The position numbers were made by a program, and so were the translations under genes. The notes beneath the pieces are model-generated. The model had not been told where the DNA came from. It saw only the letters and a program-made list of their open reading frames with translations, and ran no database searches. From VRUE01 sp963702035 (lineage in GTDB: Bacteria; Actinomycetota; Thermoleophilia; Solirubrobacterales; 70-9), in contig OY969700.1 in NCBI GenBank assembly GCA_963702035.1, positions 1,922,001 to 1,986,000 of the forward strand: a DNA stretch of 64,000 nt, written 5' to 3'. Of this stretch, positions 50,370-63,071 are shown one piece after another (within the stretch, counting starts at the first letter, position 1; every line of letters begins with the position of its first letter).

Positions 50370-51206
50370 TCAGCTGACGAAGTCCAAGACGCGGTCGACT
50401 ACCGACGGATCGTCTATCCAGGGCCAGTGTCCGGCGCCCTCGATTGCTTCGAAGGTCGAGTTTGGGAGCGCGTCCGCGTAGAGCTGGCCGAACTTGGTTG
50501 GCAGGTATATGTCGCGGTTGCCCCAGAGAACGAGGGACGGGCAGGTGAGCTTGTTCAGGTTCGTTCCTGCTTCGGCGAGGCGGGGTGGGTCGGCGTGACG
50601 GTAAAGCTGCAGGACGGCACGCTGGGTTCCGCTGTTCCAGTGGTTCCAGATCAAGTCTACGAACTCGGCGGGCATCGGGCTGCGGTGGTCGCCGCGGGCC
50701 TGGCGCAGGAGCAGGGCCAGAGACGACCTGGTCGTGGTCCGGTTGAGAATCTCGCCAATCGGGCGCCGCCGCCACAGCTGGGCCACCCAGTGCCAGCGGT
50801 AGCCGGGAAGCAGCGGCACGGCATTGACGATGACGAGCTTCTCGACCAGTTGCGGCCGGCGCTGCGCACCGATAAGGGCGAGGCCACCCCAGTCATGGAC
50901 GACCAGCTTGCGCTGCCCGACCCCCAGCTCGTCCAGACAGCGTTCGAGGAAGGCCGAGAGCCCGTACATCGAGTAGTCGAAGTGGGTCGGGTCGGGTCGA
51001 GCCGAGCGTCCCCAGCCCGGCATGTCGATAGCGATCGCCGGGCCTCCAGCTCGTTCCAGCAGCGGAACAGCTTCCTCGCCGTGAGTCGGATTGCCGTGGC
51101 AATAGACCAGGGGCGTCCCCTCCCCGTCCACCCGCCGATAGAAGATCCGCACCCCGTCCAAAACAAGCTCACGCTCTGAGATCGCACCCGCCATCGGCTG
51201 AACCAT
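50370..51206 (-). CDS. Alpha/beta hydrolase (haloalkane dehalogenase-like group)
   Basis: A 278-residue hydrolase. PLVYCHGNPTHGEE carries the oxyanion region, DMPGWGRSARPD follows, and VVHDWGGLALIG has Asp at the nucleophile position (H-D-W-G-G). That fits dehalogenases and epoxide hydrolases rather than Ser esterases. GNRDIYLPT and GAGHWPWIDDP supply the acid and base. I chose ATG 51206; ATG 51194 is also possible. Substrate unknown. Confidence 0.85.
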   Translation of the reverse strand: MVQPMAGAISERELVLDGVRIFYRRVDGEGTPLVYCHGNPTHGEEAVPLLERAGGPAIAIDMPGWGRSARPDPTHFDYSMYGLSAFLERCLDELGVGQRKLVVHDWGGLALIGAQRRPQLVEKLVIVNAVPLLPGYRWHWVAQLWRRRPIGEILNRTTTRSSLALLLRQARGDHRSPMPAEFVDLIWNHWNSGTQRAVLQLYRHADPPRLAEAGTNLNKLTCPSLVLWGNRDIYLPTKFGQLYADALPNSTFEAIEGAGHWPWIDDPSVVDRVLDFVS

Positions 51207-51273
51207 ATGACGACGCCGAGTAGAGGGGCGCGGGTCCGGACACCCCCACGCCCCTCCCAATAGGTTCCGCACC

Positions 51274-51939
51274 GTGACTTGGAAGCGGCCAAACAAACGG
51301 CGGGTGCGAGCGATCCGCGACCGGCTGCGCAAGATGTACGGGCAGCCGGTCAACGAACCGCACGGACACCCGATCGCCGAGTTGATCAAGACGGTGCTCT
51401 CCCAGCACACCAACGACCGCAACCGCGACCGATCCTTCGCCCGCCTGCGCGAGCGCTACCCGACCTGGGAGGAGGTCCGCGACGCGCCGCTCGACGAGCT
51501 CGAGGAGGCGATCCGTCCCGGCGGCCTGGCCAAGCAGAAGGCGCCGCGCATTCAGGCGATCCTCGAGCAGCTCGGCGACCATCCCGACCTCGACTGGACC
51601 GAGGCCGCGCCGCGCGAGGAGTCGCTCGAATTCCTTCTCTCACTCCCGGGAGTGGGACGCAAAACGGCGGCCTGCGTGTTGATCTTCACCTGGGGCATCC
51701 CGGAGATCCCCGTCGACGTCCACGTCCACCGCGTCGGCGGTCGCCTCGGGCTCTTCCCGCCGAAGGCCTCGTTCGAGCGCGCCCACGACGAGATGTTGGC
51801 GATAGTGCCGCCCGAGGACGCCTACGAGCTGCACATGAACCTGATCCGACACGGTCGTGAGGTCTGCCGCCCGAAACCACGCTGTGGCGAGTGCGAGCTG
51901 CGTCGCATGTGCCCCTGGTACCGTGCCGGGCGCAAATGA
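51274..51939 (+). CDS. nth: Endonuclease III-like DNA glycosylase/AP lyase
   Basis: Nth removes oxidised pyrimidines from DNA and nicks the AP site. The 221-residue protein has the HhH motif with catalytic Lys in LPGVGRKTAACV and catalytic Asp in PVDVHVHRVGGRLG. The Fe-S loop is C-x6-C-x2-C-x5-C at the C-terminus (CRPKPRCGECELRRMC). TVLSQHTNDRN is the substrate-binding region. It starts at GTG 51274. Its stop overlaps the next start (ATGA). Confidence 0.92.
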   Translation: MTWKRPNKRRVRAIRDRLRKMYGQPVNEPHGHPIAELIKTVLSQHTNDRNRDRSFARLRERYPTWEEVRDAPLDELEEAIRPGGLAKQKAPRIQAILEQLGDHPDLDWTEAAPREESLEFLLSLPGVGRKTAACVLIFTWGIPEIPVDVHVHRVGGRLGLFPPKASFERAHDEMLAIVPPEDAYELHMNLIRHGREVCRPKPRCGECELRRMCPWYRAGRK

Positions 51940-52352
51940 GCAAAAAGACCTTCATCGTCTTCGCGATCGTGATGGTCGTCCTCGCCGCGGTGATCCCTTG
52001 GCTGGTCTTCCGCTCCGATGGCGACGCGGCCAACGCCGAGCCCGTTCCGGCCAACCTCAAGTCCGGGCAGAGCCTCTTCCAGACGAACTGCGGCACCTGC
52101 CACACGCTCTACGCGGCGGGGACCGACGGCAACTACGCGCCGGACCTCGACGAACTGTTGGCCCCCTCGGGCCCGCCAGAAGGGCCGAACGCGCAGCAGA
52201 CGATCGAAGCGACCGAAAGCCGCGTCCTCAACGCGGTCGAAAACGGCGTCGACAGCACGACGACGCCGGGCCGGATGCCCGCCGGGATCCTCAACGAAGA
52301 GCAGGCGCAGGAAGTGGCCGCCTTTGTTGCTCATACGGCTGGTGAGAGTTGA
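51936..52352 (+). CDS. Membrane-anchored c-type cytochrome
   Basis: A 138-residue protein with one N-terminal membrane helix (FIVFAIVMVVLAAVIPWLVF) and a mono-haem domain outside. NCGTCHTLY is the CxxCH haem site near 62, and GRMPAGIL gives the distal Met. It should carry electrons at the membrane. Coupling with nth by a 4-bp overlap is unusual. The stop is followed at once by family A copy 4. Confidence 0.88.
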   Translation: MSKKTFIVFAIVMVVLAAVIPWLVFRSDGDAANAEPVPANLKSGQSLFQTNCGTCHTLYAAGTDGNYAPDLDELLAPSGPPEGPNAQQTIEATESRVLNAVENGVDSTTTPGRMPAGILNEEQAQEVAAFVAHTAGES

Positions 52353-52465
52353 GCCCTCCCGGTAGGGCTTTCACTTAACTTTTTCGATGTATTGCTGATG
52401 GGCTGACGCCCGCGGCCTTGCACCGAAAAAGTACAAGACGTTTCAGCCCTACCGGGAGGGCTCAA
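52349..52465. repeat. Palindromic element, family A, copy 4
   Basis: Perfect 21-bp arms lie at 52349-52369 and 52445-52465. The core matches copy 1 (CACTTAACTTTTTCGATGTA left; CACCGAAAAAGTACAAGACG right) with GGGCTGACGCCC at the tip. It lies between convergent genes and overlaps the stop of the cytochrome gene. Confidence 0.87.
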
Positions 52466-52507
52466 ATACCGCCGCCGACGGGTGGCCCATCGGCGGCGGC
52501 GAGCTGG

Positions 52508-53674
52508 TTAGAAACGCAGGGTGCTTACTACTCCCGCGTGGTCGGAGGGCCAGAACGGTGGTTCCGCTTGGAACGGCGTGTCGCCGATCAGTTCGGCGTC
52601 GTCTCCGTCTGAGCGGGCGGCGCCGCGGCTTAGGATCAGGTCGATCCGGGTCGCCAGCGTCGAGGCCGAGTTGTTCAGCTGCCCGGGAGCGAGCTGCGGC
52701 ACGAGGCTCGATTCCTGGCAGCACGAGTTGCCCGGGCCGAGTTTTGACTCGTTCCAGGAGTCGCGGAATTTGCCCGGCGCGGTGAGCTGCGCGTAGGAGG
52801 TGGTCGTCGAGCCGTCCGAGGCGGAGTTGAAGTCGCCGGTGGCGACGACCGTCCCGCCTTTGGCCGGACCGGCGAGGAATTCGTCCGCCTGCGTTTGCTG
52901 CACGATCGGCGATTCCTCGGTTTCGAGGTGGGTGTCCACGAACCGGAACGGCTCGTGCTTCAGCCTCGCGTCGATGCTGGCCCAGCCGCGATCGAACGAG
53001 AGCGGGCCGACCGGCGATTCGATCGCCTGCTGGGCGGCGTAGCGGCCGCTCTGCGGGTTGTTCCAGGTCAGTCCCGGCGTGTCGTCGTTGACGAGGATCA
53101 CGTCGCGATCTTCGAGCGTCACCGCGCAGGTGAATTGTTCCGCTACGACAGGGCAGGTTGCCGAGACGAGCGGCGCCGGGCCGATGTTCGCGTTATGGGC
53201 GATCGACGCGGCCGTGTAGTGCAGGCCCCGTTCTTCGAGCGCGGCTTCGAGGATCGCGAGGAAGTCGTAGCCGGGGGGCGGGTTCAGGCCTTCGGTCGTC
53301 CACTTCGTCACCTCCTGCAGCCCGATCAGGTCCGGGTCCTTTTCATCGATCTCGTTCGCGACCGCCTGGGCGCGCGCCGGGAAGTTCGTGTACTGCACGG
53401 TCGCGTAGATCCGCGCGACGGCGCCGACGAATTCTTCCGGGGTTTGCGCTGCGAGCGCCGGCCCGAGGCTGGAGCCCAGATAGAGGTTCTGGGTCATCAC
53501 GGTCAGGTCGCGCCTGTCCTGGCCGTGGTGGCCGCTGTGACCGTGATGGACCGCTTTGCCGTGGCGGTGTCCTTTGCTTCCGGCGCTTGCCAAGGCAGGT
53601 AAGAGGGCGAGTGCGAGTGCTGCGGCGATCAGCGCCAAGACGATTCGGCGCGTCGCTCCGTGGGCGTAGCTCAA
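52508..53674 (-). CDS. Secreted endonuclease/exonuclease/phosphatase family protein
   Basis: A 388-residue exported EEP hydrolase. A signal peptide (RRIVLALIAAALALALLPALASA) is followed by a His-rich stretch (GHRHGKAVHHGHSGHHGQ) and the catalytic domain: VMTQNLYLGSS, LIGLQEVTKW, FVDTHLETEES, VVATGDFNSASDG, TRIDLILSR and PSDHAGVVSTL. The start is TTG 53674, decided by a perfect AGGAGG six bases upstream. Extracellular DNA or phosphodiester hydrolysis is likely; the His tract may bind metal. Confidence 0.85.
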   Translation of the reverse strand: MSYAHGATRRIVLALIAAALALALLPALASAGSKGHRHGKAVHHGHSGHHGQDRRDLTVMTQNLYLGSSLGPALAAQTPEEFVGAVARIYATVQYTNFPARAQAVANEIDEKDPDLIGLQEVTKWTTEGLNPPPGYDFLAILEAALEERGLHYTAASIAHNANIGPAPLVSATCPVVAEQFTCAVTLEDRDVILVNDDTPGLTWNNPQSGRYAAQQAIESPVGPLSFDRGWASIDARLKHEPFRFVDTHLETEESPIVQQTQADEFLAGPAKGGTVVATGDFNSASDGSTTTSYAQLTAPGKFRDSWNESKLGPGNSCCQESSLVPQLAPGQLNNSASTLATRIDLILSRGAARSDGDDAELIGDTPFQAEPPFWPSDHAGVVSTLRF

Positions 53675-53995
53675 GGCATTCCTCCTAAATCTGTGGATTA
53701 GTTGAGGCGCCTTCCTTGTGCCCGTTGCCACCGGCCGCGAAACCAATATAGGGAATCGATTTGAATTCGCATCAGAAATCTGCCACACTGACGCTCAGAT
53801 TTTTAGAGTCCGTCCTGGGACTTCGCGTGTGCGGCTGGCGCGCGCCGGACCAAGCGGAGCAAGGACGCAGGGAGGCCGAATAGCAGCGCTATTTGGCCGA
53901 CTGAGGACGCCGCACCGCGCAGAGTCCGCCGCCGCCAGACGTGCGCGAGAAGGCTCAGGACGGACTCGCAACCACCACCCAAAACGGAGGTAGCA
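53675..53995 (+). promoter_or_regulatory. dnaK promoter region with a long structured leader
   Basis: There is no gene here. GAGTCCGTCCTG at 53806-53817 pairs perfectly with CAGGACGGACTC at 53956-53967. Further pairings, CTTCGCG with CGCGAGAAG and a tip hairpin GGCCGAATAGC/GCTATTTGGCC (about 53873-53897), lie between. The whole can fold into a roughly 160-base arm ending just before the dnaK ribosome site GGAGG (53987-53991). A clear HspR box (CTTGAGT-N7-ACTCAAG) is not seen. The left part (53675-53800) is AT-richer and should hold the divergent promoters. Confidence 0.5.
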
Positions 53996-55893
<1,898 letters not shown>

Positions 55894-55897
<4 letters not shown>

Positions 55898-56547
55898 CGT
55901 TTGCCCAAGACGACGAGGGTCGAGAGGCCTCGGCCGCGGGTCCGGGCGAGCCCCGGCCCGCGGGTCCTGTCACGGGGGATGGGGGGGCGCTGCGGGCGGG
56001 CCACGGTCCGTCCTCGACCCCCCCATCCCCCATGCCACCCGCGGGAGGAGCGCCGGAGAGCGCGGACGAGGCGATTGAGCAGGATCTCGACGCGCTGCTG
56101 GCTGATACGCAGCGGGAGCGGGACGAGTACCTCGATCTTGCCAAGAGGACGAAAGCTGATTTCGAGAACTTCCGTAAGCGGATGAGTGCCGATGTCCTAG
56201 CCGCCTCAGGGAGAGGAAAAGCTGAAGTGCTTCGGGACGTCTTGCCTGTGCTGGATGACTTGGAGCGGGCACTTAGCGCTGCCGGGCTCGATCCCGAGGG
56301 GGATTCGGACGATGGGCTGGCACATGGCGTGCTGCTCGTGTTCAGGAGCTTGCGCGACTCGCTGGGTAGGCACGGGATTGAAGCTGTCGATCCGTCTGGC
56401 GAGAGGTTCGACCCGAACTTGCATGAGGCGCTTTCCACTCAGCCTGCCGAGGGGGTCGAGTCCGGCACCGTCGTCGAGACGATGCAGAAGGGCTACCGCC
56501 TTGGCGAGCAGCTGATCCGGCCCGCCCGTGTCGTGGTGGCCGAGTAA
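55894..56547 (+). CDS. grpE: Nucleotide exchange factor GrpE
   Basis: GrpE releases ADP from DnaK. The 217-residue chain has a long disordered start, a coiled coil (RERDEYLDLAKRTKADFENFRKRM) and the beta domain (GRHGIEAVDPSGERFDPNLHEAL, VVETMQKGYRLGEQLIRPARVVVAE). The disordered start contains a family C palindrome (55971-56034) translated in frame as a Gly/Pro-rich segment. Start GTG 55894 overlaps dnaK. The next gene begins 9 bp downstream. Confidence 0.95.
55971..56034. repeat. Palindromic element, family C, inside grpE
   Basis: 17-bp arms (55971-55987, 56018-56034) have one mismatch. Outside them CCCGCGGGT and ACCCGCGGG make a further outer stem, and GCGGGTCCTGTCACGGGG is shared with the element at 50294-50349. 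It is read in frame within the disordered N-terminal part of GrpE, where an insertion is tolerated. Confidence 0.75.
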
Positions 56548-56555
56548 AGGCGCTC

Positions 56556-57677
56556 TTGGCTGACGATCTCTATAAGACGCTGGGCGTCTCGAAGAAGGCG
56601 TCGGACGACGAGATCAAGAAGGCGCACCGCAAGCTGGTGCGCAAGTACCACCCCGACCGCAACCCCGGCGACGACGCCGCCGAGGAGAAGTTCAAGGAGG
56701 TCCAGGGCGCCTACGACACGCTCTCGGATCCCGAGAAGCGCAAGCAGTACGACCAGGGCGGGGCATTCGGCGGCTTCGGTGGGCCGGGTGGGCCCGGCGG
56801 CTCTCCGTTCGGCGCCGGTGGATTCCCGGGCGGCGCAGGGGGCGGGGCGGACTTCGGCGACATCCTCTCCAACCTCTTCGGCCGCGGTGGCGGCGGCCGC
56901 GCCCAGGCTCAGCAACAGCGCGGCCGCGACCTCGAAACCGAGCTCAGCCTCAGCTTCGACCAGGCGGTCAACGGCGCCCAGGTCAGCGTCAGCGTGCCCA
57001 AGGAAGAGCGCTGCCCGACCTGCCACGGCAGCGGCGCCAAACCGGGCACCGCCCCGGCCACCTGCCCGCGCTGCGGCGGGCGCGGCATCGACGCGGAGAG
57101 CCAGGGGCTCTTCTCGATCAGCCAGCCCTGCCCGCAGTGCGGCGGCGCCGGCCAGATCATCGAGGACCCCTGTCCTACCTGCGGCGGCTCTGGCCTGACC
57201 CGGCAGACCAAGCGCTACAAGGTCAACATCCCGGCCGGGGTCAAGGACGGGGCGCGGATCCGCCTCGCCGGCAAAGGCGAGGCCGGCCCCCGCGGCGGCC
57301 CGCCCGGCGACCTCTACGTGGTCACCCGGGTCACGGCCTCGCCGATCTTCAAGCGGCTCGACGGCGGCAACCTCGAGGTGACCGTGCCGATCACGATCGC
57401 CGAGGCGCTGCGCGGAGCGACGATCGAGGTGCCGACCCTCGACGGGACGAAGAAGATCAAGGTGCCGGCCGGGACCAAGCACGGCACCATGCAGCGGCTG
57501 CGTGGCGAGGGGCCGCCGAAGCCCCGCGGCAAGGGCCGCGGCGACATCCGCTACCGGCTCGAGATCGAGATGCCGGGGGAGCTGAGCGAGGAGCAGCGCA
57601 AGGCGGTCGACGAGCTGGCCGAGGCGCTCAACGGCGACGACCCCCGCGCCGACCTCCTGCGGAGAGCCGCACGATGA
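56556..57677 (+). CDS. dnaJ: Molecular chaperone DnaJ (Hsp40)
   Basis: DnaJ delivers substrates to DnaK and stimulates its ATPase. The 373-residue protein has the J-domain with HPD (RKYHPDRNPG), a Gly/Phe-rich linker, and four CxxCxGxG zinc repeats (CPTCHGSG, CPRCGGRG, CPQCGGAG, CPTCGGSG). The peptide-binding C-terminal domain follows. It starts at TTG 56556. It is a type I DnaJ and the third gene of the chaperone operon. Confidence 0.97.
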   Translation: MADDLYKTLGVSKKASDDEIKKAHRKLVRKYHPDRNPGDDAAEEKFKEVQGAYDTLSDPEKRKQYDQGGAFGGFGGPGGPGGSPFGAGGFPGGAGGGADFGDILSNLFGRGGGGRAQAQQQRGRDLETELSLSFDQAVNGAQVSVSVPKEERCPTCHGSGAKPGTAPATCPRCGGRGIDAESQGLFSISQPCPQCGGAGQIIEDPCPTCGGSGLTRQTKRYKVNIPAGVKDGARIRLAGKGEAGPRGGPPGDLYVVTRVTASPIFKRLDGGNLEVTVPITIAEALRGATIEVPTLDGTKKIKVPAGTKHGTMQRLRGEGPPKPRGKGRGDIRYRLEIEMPGELSEEQRKAVDELAEALNGDDPRADLLRRAAR

Positions 57678-57683
57678 GCGCTG

Positions 57684-57719
57684 TGGACTTTGTACGTCCC
57701 CCAGCACGTAAAAAGTCCA
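57684..57719. repeat. Hairpin between dnaJ and hspR
   Basis: TGGACTTTGTACGT (57684-57697) and ACGTAAAAAGTCCA (57706-57719) pair with one mismatch around CCCCCAGC. It lies in the 58-bp gap between dnaJ and hspR in an otherwise overlapping operon. It could be a processing or attenuation site, or a small palindromic insertion. Confidence 0.6.
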
Positions 57720-57735
57720 ACGCGAGGGCGCGATC

Positions 57736-58088
57736 GTGAGCGCGATGCGGCGCGAACGGGTCGAGATCTCGGTCGGCGACGACCAGGGCGTCTTCATGAT
57801 CTCGGTCGCCGCCGAGCTCGCCCATATGCACCCGCAGACGCTGCGGATGTATGAGGCGCGCGGCCTGATCGAGCCGCAGCGCTCGGCGAAGAACACCCGC
57901 CTCTACTCCCAGCGGGACGTCGAGCGGCTGCGCCACATCCAGCAGCTGACCTCGACCGGCATGAACCTGGCCGGGGTCGAGATCGTCCTCGAAATGGAAG
58001 CCGAGGTGGAGAGAATGAAGGCCAAGCTGGAGCGGATGCGACGCCACGCGGCCGAGCTCGAACGACGGATATCGAGGGAAGGAGTCTG

Positions 58089-58089
<1 letters not shown>
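57736..58089 (+). CDS. hspR: HspR, MerR-family heat-shock repressor
   Basis: HspR represses the dnaK operon, using DnaK as corepressor. The 117-residue protein has a MerR HTH: FMISVAAELAHMHPQTLRMYEARGLIEPQRS and NTRLYSQRDVERLRHIQQLT, then a coiled coil (EAEVERMKAKLERMRRHAAELE). I use GTG 57736; ATG 57745 is also possible. Its stop overlaps the clpB start (TGATG). Its presence explains why dnaK, grpE, dnaJ and clpB are one operon. Confidence 0.93.
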
Positions 58090-60688
<2,599 letters not shown>

Positions 60689-60695
60689 CCCCAGG

Positions 60696-61952
60696 CTACG
60701 ACCAGAGGCCCGCGACGGGTACAGCCCAGAGCCGCTCTCCGAAAGGCAGCGTTTCGGCGCCGGTGTTCAAAACGACGCCGGCCTTGAAGCGGTCGCCGAG
60801 AGCGTTCCGCAGATGGGACAAACCACTGAAATCGGATTTCCTTGGCGTCGCCCCCAACTTGACCTCGATGCCGACCACCGAGCCGTCATTGGCCGCGGCG
60901 ACGATATCGACCTCCCTCCCCCCTGCCGTACGGAAGTGATGGAGCCCGACCCGCTGATCGAGCCGACTTGCCTGCTTCAGAACCTCAGACGCCACGAAGT
61001 TCTCGAAGATCGAACCGGCCATCCCAGTCTGGTCCGCGAGGAACCGATCCTCGTCGTAGCCGACGAGCTGACAGGCGAGCCCACTGTCGGGAATCCACAG
61101 CTTCGACCGTTTGATCAGCTGCTGGCTCAGGTTCTGGCTCCAAGCAGGCGCTTGGCGGACGAGAAACAGAAGTTCGAGCAGGCGCAGATAGCGACGCACC
61201 GAATCGCGTTTCATCTCGATTGCCCTACCCATCGAGGTCAGATCGAGGAGACCTCCGATGCGGGTTCCCGCGGCCCGGAGAAGCCTCGGCAGATCGTCGA
61301 GCTGCCGCGCCCGATCGGTTAGGTCGCGCACGTCTCGCTCCAGCACCATCTCGAGATAGCTCCTCAACCATTGAGCTCGCCTGCTTCCCTGTGGCCGGGA
61401 GACCATCTCCGGATAGCCGCCGCGCACAATCGCCTCGGCGATCGGCCCACGCCCAACCGGCTGCCCGTCGATCCGGGGGACCAACCCGTCCAATAGATCG
61501 GAGAGAAATGACTCCCGGCGCCCCAGAAGCTCGCCCTGGGAGAGGGACCAAAGATGAATCCGCTCGGCTCGGCCGGTGAGCGACTCGGAGATCCGCAGGG
61601 TCGACCAGACGTTGGCGGAGCCGGTGAGGAGGAACATGCCGGCAGCCTGACGGCCGCCGCGCCTGGCCCGGTCAACACGGCTCTTGATCGCGTCGAGCAG
61701 CGCCGGCGCCTTCTGGAACTCGTCGATCAGCAGCGGTAAGTCGCGTGCCTCGATGAATCCCGTCGGATCCGAGTTTGCCGCCGCGCGGAGCGCCGCATCG
61801 TCCAGCGAGACCATGCTCGCTCCCCGGTCAACGGCGATCCGCTCCGCCAGGGTGCTCTTGCCGGACTGGCGTGGTCCAACTATTACGGCAACTGGGGTAT
61901 CGGCGAGAGAAGCCAGCACCTGCGATTCCGCATATCGAGCGAATAGAGCCAT
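60696..61952 (-). CDS. AAA_14/DUF4143 ATPase
   Basis: A 418-residue P-loop ATPase. Walker A is VGPRQSGKST (about 25-34), Walker B LLIDEFQKAP near 75, and LLTGSANVWS near 110. The C-terminal DUF4143 region has GSIFENFVASEVLKQ, then REVDIVAA and GIEVKLG, a PD-(D/E)xK nuclease-like pattern. The family is widespread and may be mobile; the function is not established. It converges on clpB with a 7-bp gap. Iterons lie right upstream of its start. Confidence 0.9.
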   Translation of the reverse strand: MALFARYAESQVLASLADTPVAVIVGPRQSGKSTLAERIAVDRGASMVSLDDAALRAAANSDPTGFIEARDLPLLIDEFQKAPALLDAIKSRVDRARRGGRQAAGMFLLTGSANVWSTLRISESLTGRAERIHLWSLSQGELLGRRESFLSDLLDGLVPRIDGQPVGRGPIAEAIVRGGYPEMVSRPQGSRRAQWLRSYLEMVLERDVRDLTDRARQLDDLPRLLRAAGTRIGGLLDLTSMGRAIEMKRDSVRRYLRLLELLFLVRQAPAWSQNLSQQLIKRSKLWIPDSGLACQLVGYDEDRFLADQTGMAGSIFENFVASEVLKQASRLDQRVGLHHFRTAGGREVDIVAAANDGSVVGIEVKLGATPRKSDFSGLSHLRNALGDRFKAGVVLNTGAETLPFGERLWAVPVAGLWS

Positions 61953-62033
61953 GACGAACGCGCGAATACTACCTCACAAACGCGCAATAGAGACCTCACA
62001 AACGCGCAATAGGAGTCTCACAAACGCGCAGGG
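61953..62033. promoter_or_regulatory. Tandem 22-bp iterons upstream of the DUF4143 ATPase
   Basis: The block CTCACAAACGCGCAATA occurs at 61973-61989 and 61995-62011, and as a variant at 62017-62033. A weaker fourth repeat (ACGAACGCGCGAAT) is at 61953-61966. Spacing is 22 bp, about two helical turns, so all copies face one side of the DNA. It looks like an operator for autoregulation. The rest of the gap to 62225 shows nothing else. Confidence 0.6.
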
Positions 62034-62225
62034 CACGATTTTACGAGCATCCGCGCATCAAAGCGTCGGTGCTCGCATCCCTATGGCATCACCGCTCCGT
62101 TTAGCTCAGGCTCACGTTCGATTGATATTCAGGTGTCGTTTTTGGCGCTGGGATACGCAATCCAGCTAACCGGGCTACAGGAACAGGGAGCGGATTCCGA
62201 CGTAAGCTGTGTGAGCTTCAAAGAG

Positions 62226-63071
62226 ATGTTGAGACGAGGTCACATCAACGGGGATCCGAGGGGGCGCAGCGCGCGCTTTCTCAGTGGCCTTGCCGACATC
62301 GCCCGCTGGCCGTTCGAGTGGGCCGCCTGGGCGGTCGAGCGGGCCGTGCTCTGGCCTCTCGGCGAGCGCTTCGCCGGTTGGAGCGCGCCCAGTCGCGGCG
62401 TCGGCGCCGCGGCGCTCGGTTCGCTGGCCGTCGCCGCGGTCCTGTTCGGAGTCATCCTTTTGCCGAAAGGCGGCGATACCCCGCCGGAGCGGACCGCGGC
62501 ACCGGCTCGGGTGGCGGTCGTGCCGGCGCAACCGCAGACCGAGCGGCACGGCGGGCCGGCGCTGCAAGGGCCGGCGCCGGACTTCCAGGTCGGCGGAGCG
62601 GTTGGCGTCTCGAAGAGCTCCGGCGAAGGAGCCGCCGTGAGCGACTCCGGGACCCCGCCGAGCAAAGCCGAAACCGCCCCCGAAGCGGCGCCCTCCGCAA
62701 GCGGCGCGGCAGCGACGACCTCCAGCGCCAAGCCGGTCCCGGCCGGGCCGGCGGCGATGAAGGTCGCCCGGCGCTTCTCCGAGGCCTTCGTCTTCTATGA
62801 GGTCGGCGAGCGGCCGGCGCGGGCCAAAGCCGTCTTCGGCGAGACCGCGACCCCGGAGTTGGCGAAAGCGCTCGGCGAACGCCCGCCGCGCCTGCCCGCC
62901 GATGCCAAGGTGCCGAAGGCGCGGGTCGTCAACCTCGTCCCCGGCCCCCGCGCCGGCAAGGCCTACACGGTCAGCGTCTCGCTGCTGCGGGTCGGCCTGA
63001 CCAGCGAGCTGCGGCTCAGCCTGCAGGCTGACGCGAGCGGCAACTGGAAAGTCGTAGACGTGCTGGGATGA
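62226..63071 (+). CDS. Membrane-anchored protein of unknown function
   Basis: A 281-residue protein. After a basic start it has amphipathic segments (FEWAAWAVERAVLWPLGERF), a membrane helix (GVGAAALGSLAVAAVLFGVILL), a Pro/Ala/Ser-rich linker of about 110 residues and a C-terminal domain (FSEAFVFYEVG to the end) outside the membrane. I chose ATG 62226; GTG 62211 is in frame. Its stop overlaps the start of the transglycosylase gene (ATGA), so the two likely work together on the wall. Confidence 0.65.
   Translation: MLRRGHINGDPRGRSARFLSGLADIARWPFEWAAWAVERAVLWPLGERFAGWSAPSRGVGAAALGSLAVAAVLFGVILLPKGGDTPPERTAAPARVAVVPAQPQTERHGGPALQGPAPDFQVGGAVGVSKSSGEGAAVSDSGTPPSKAETAPEAAPSASGAAATTSSAKPVPAGPAAMKVARRFSEAFVFYEVGERPARAKAVFGETATPELAKALGERPPRLPADAKVPKARVVNLVPGPRAGKAYTVSVSLLRVGLTSELRLSLQADASGNWKVVDVLG

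Noticed and set aside
11202..52465. Insertion sequences as the source of family A elements
   Set aside because: No transposase-like gene is present in the window and no target duplications are obvious; MITE origin remains possible but unsupported here.
53675..53995. HspR operator (HAIR) upstream of dnaK
   Set aside because: No CTTGAGT-N7-ACTCAAG match could be found by eye; only partial CTCAAG/TTGAG words far apart.
61953..62033. CRISPR array
   Set aside because: Repeats are 17 bp with 5-bp gaps; no spacers of typical length and no cas genes in the window.
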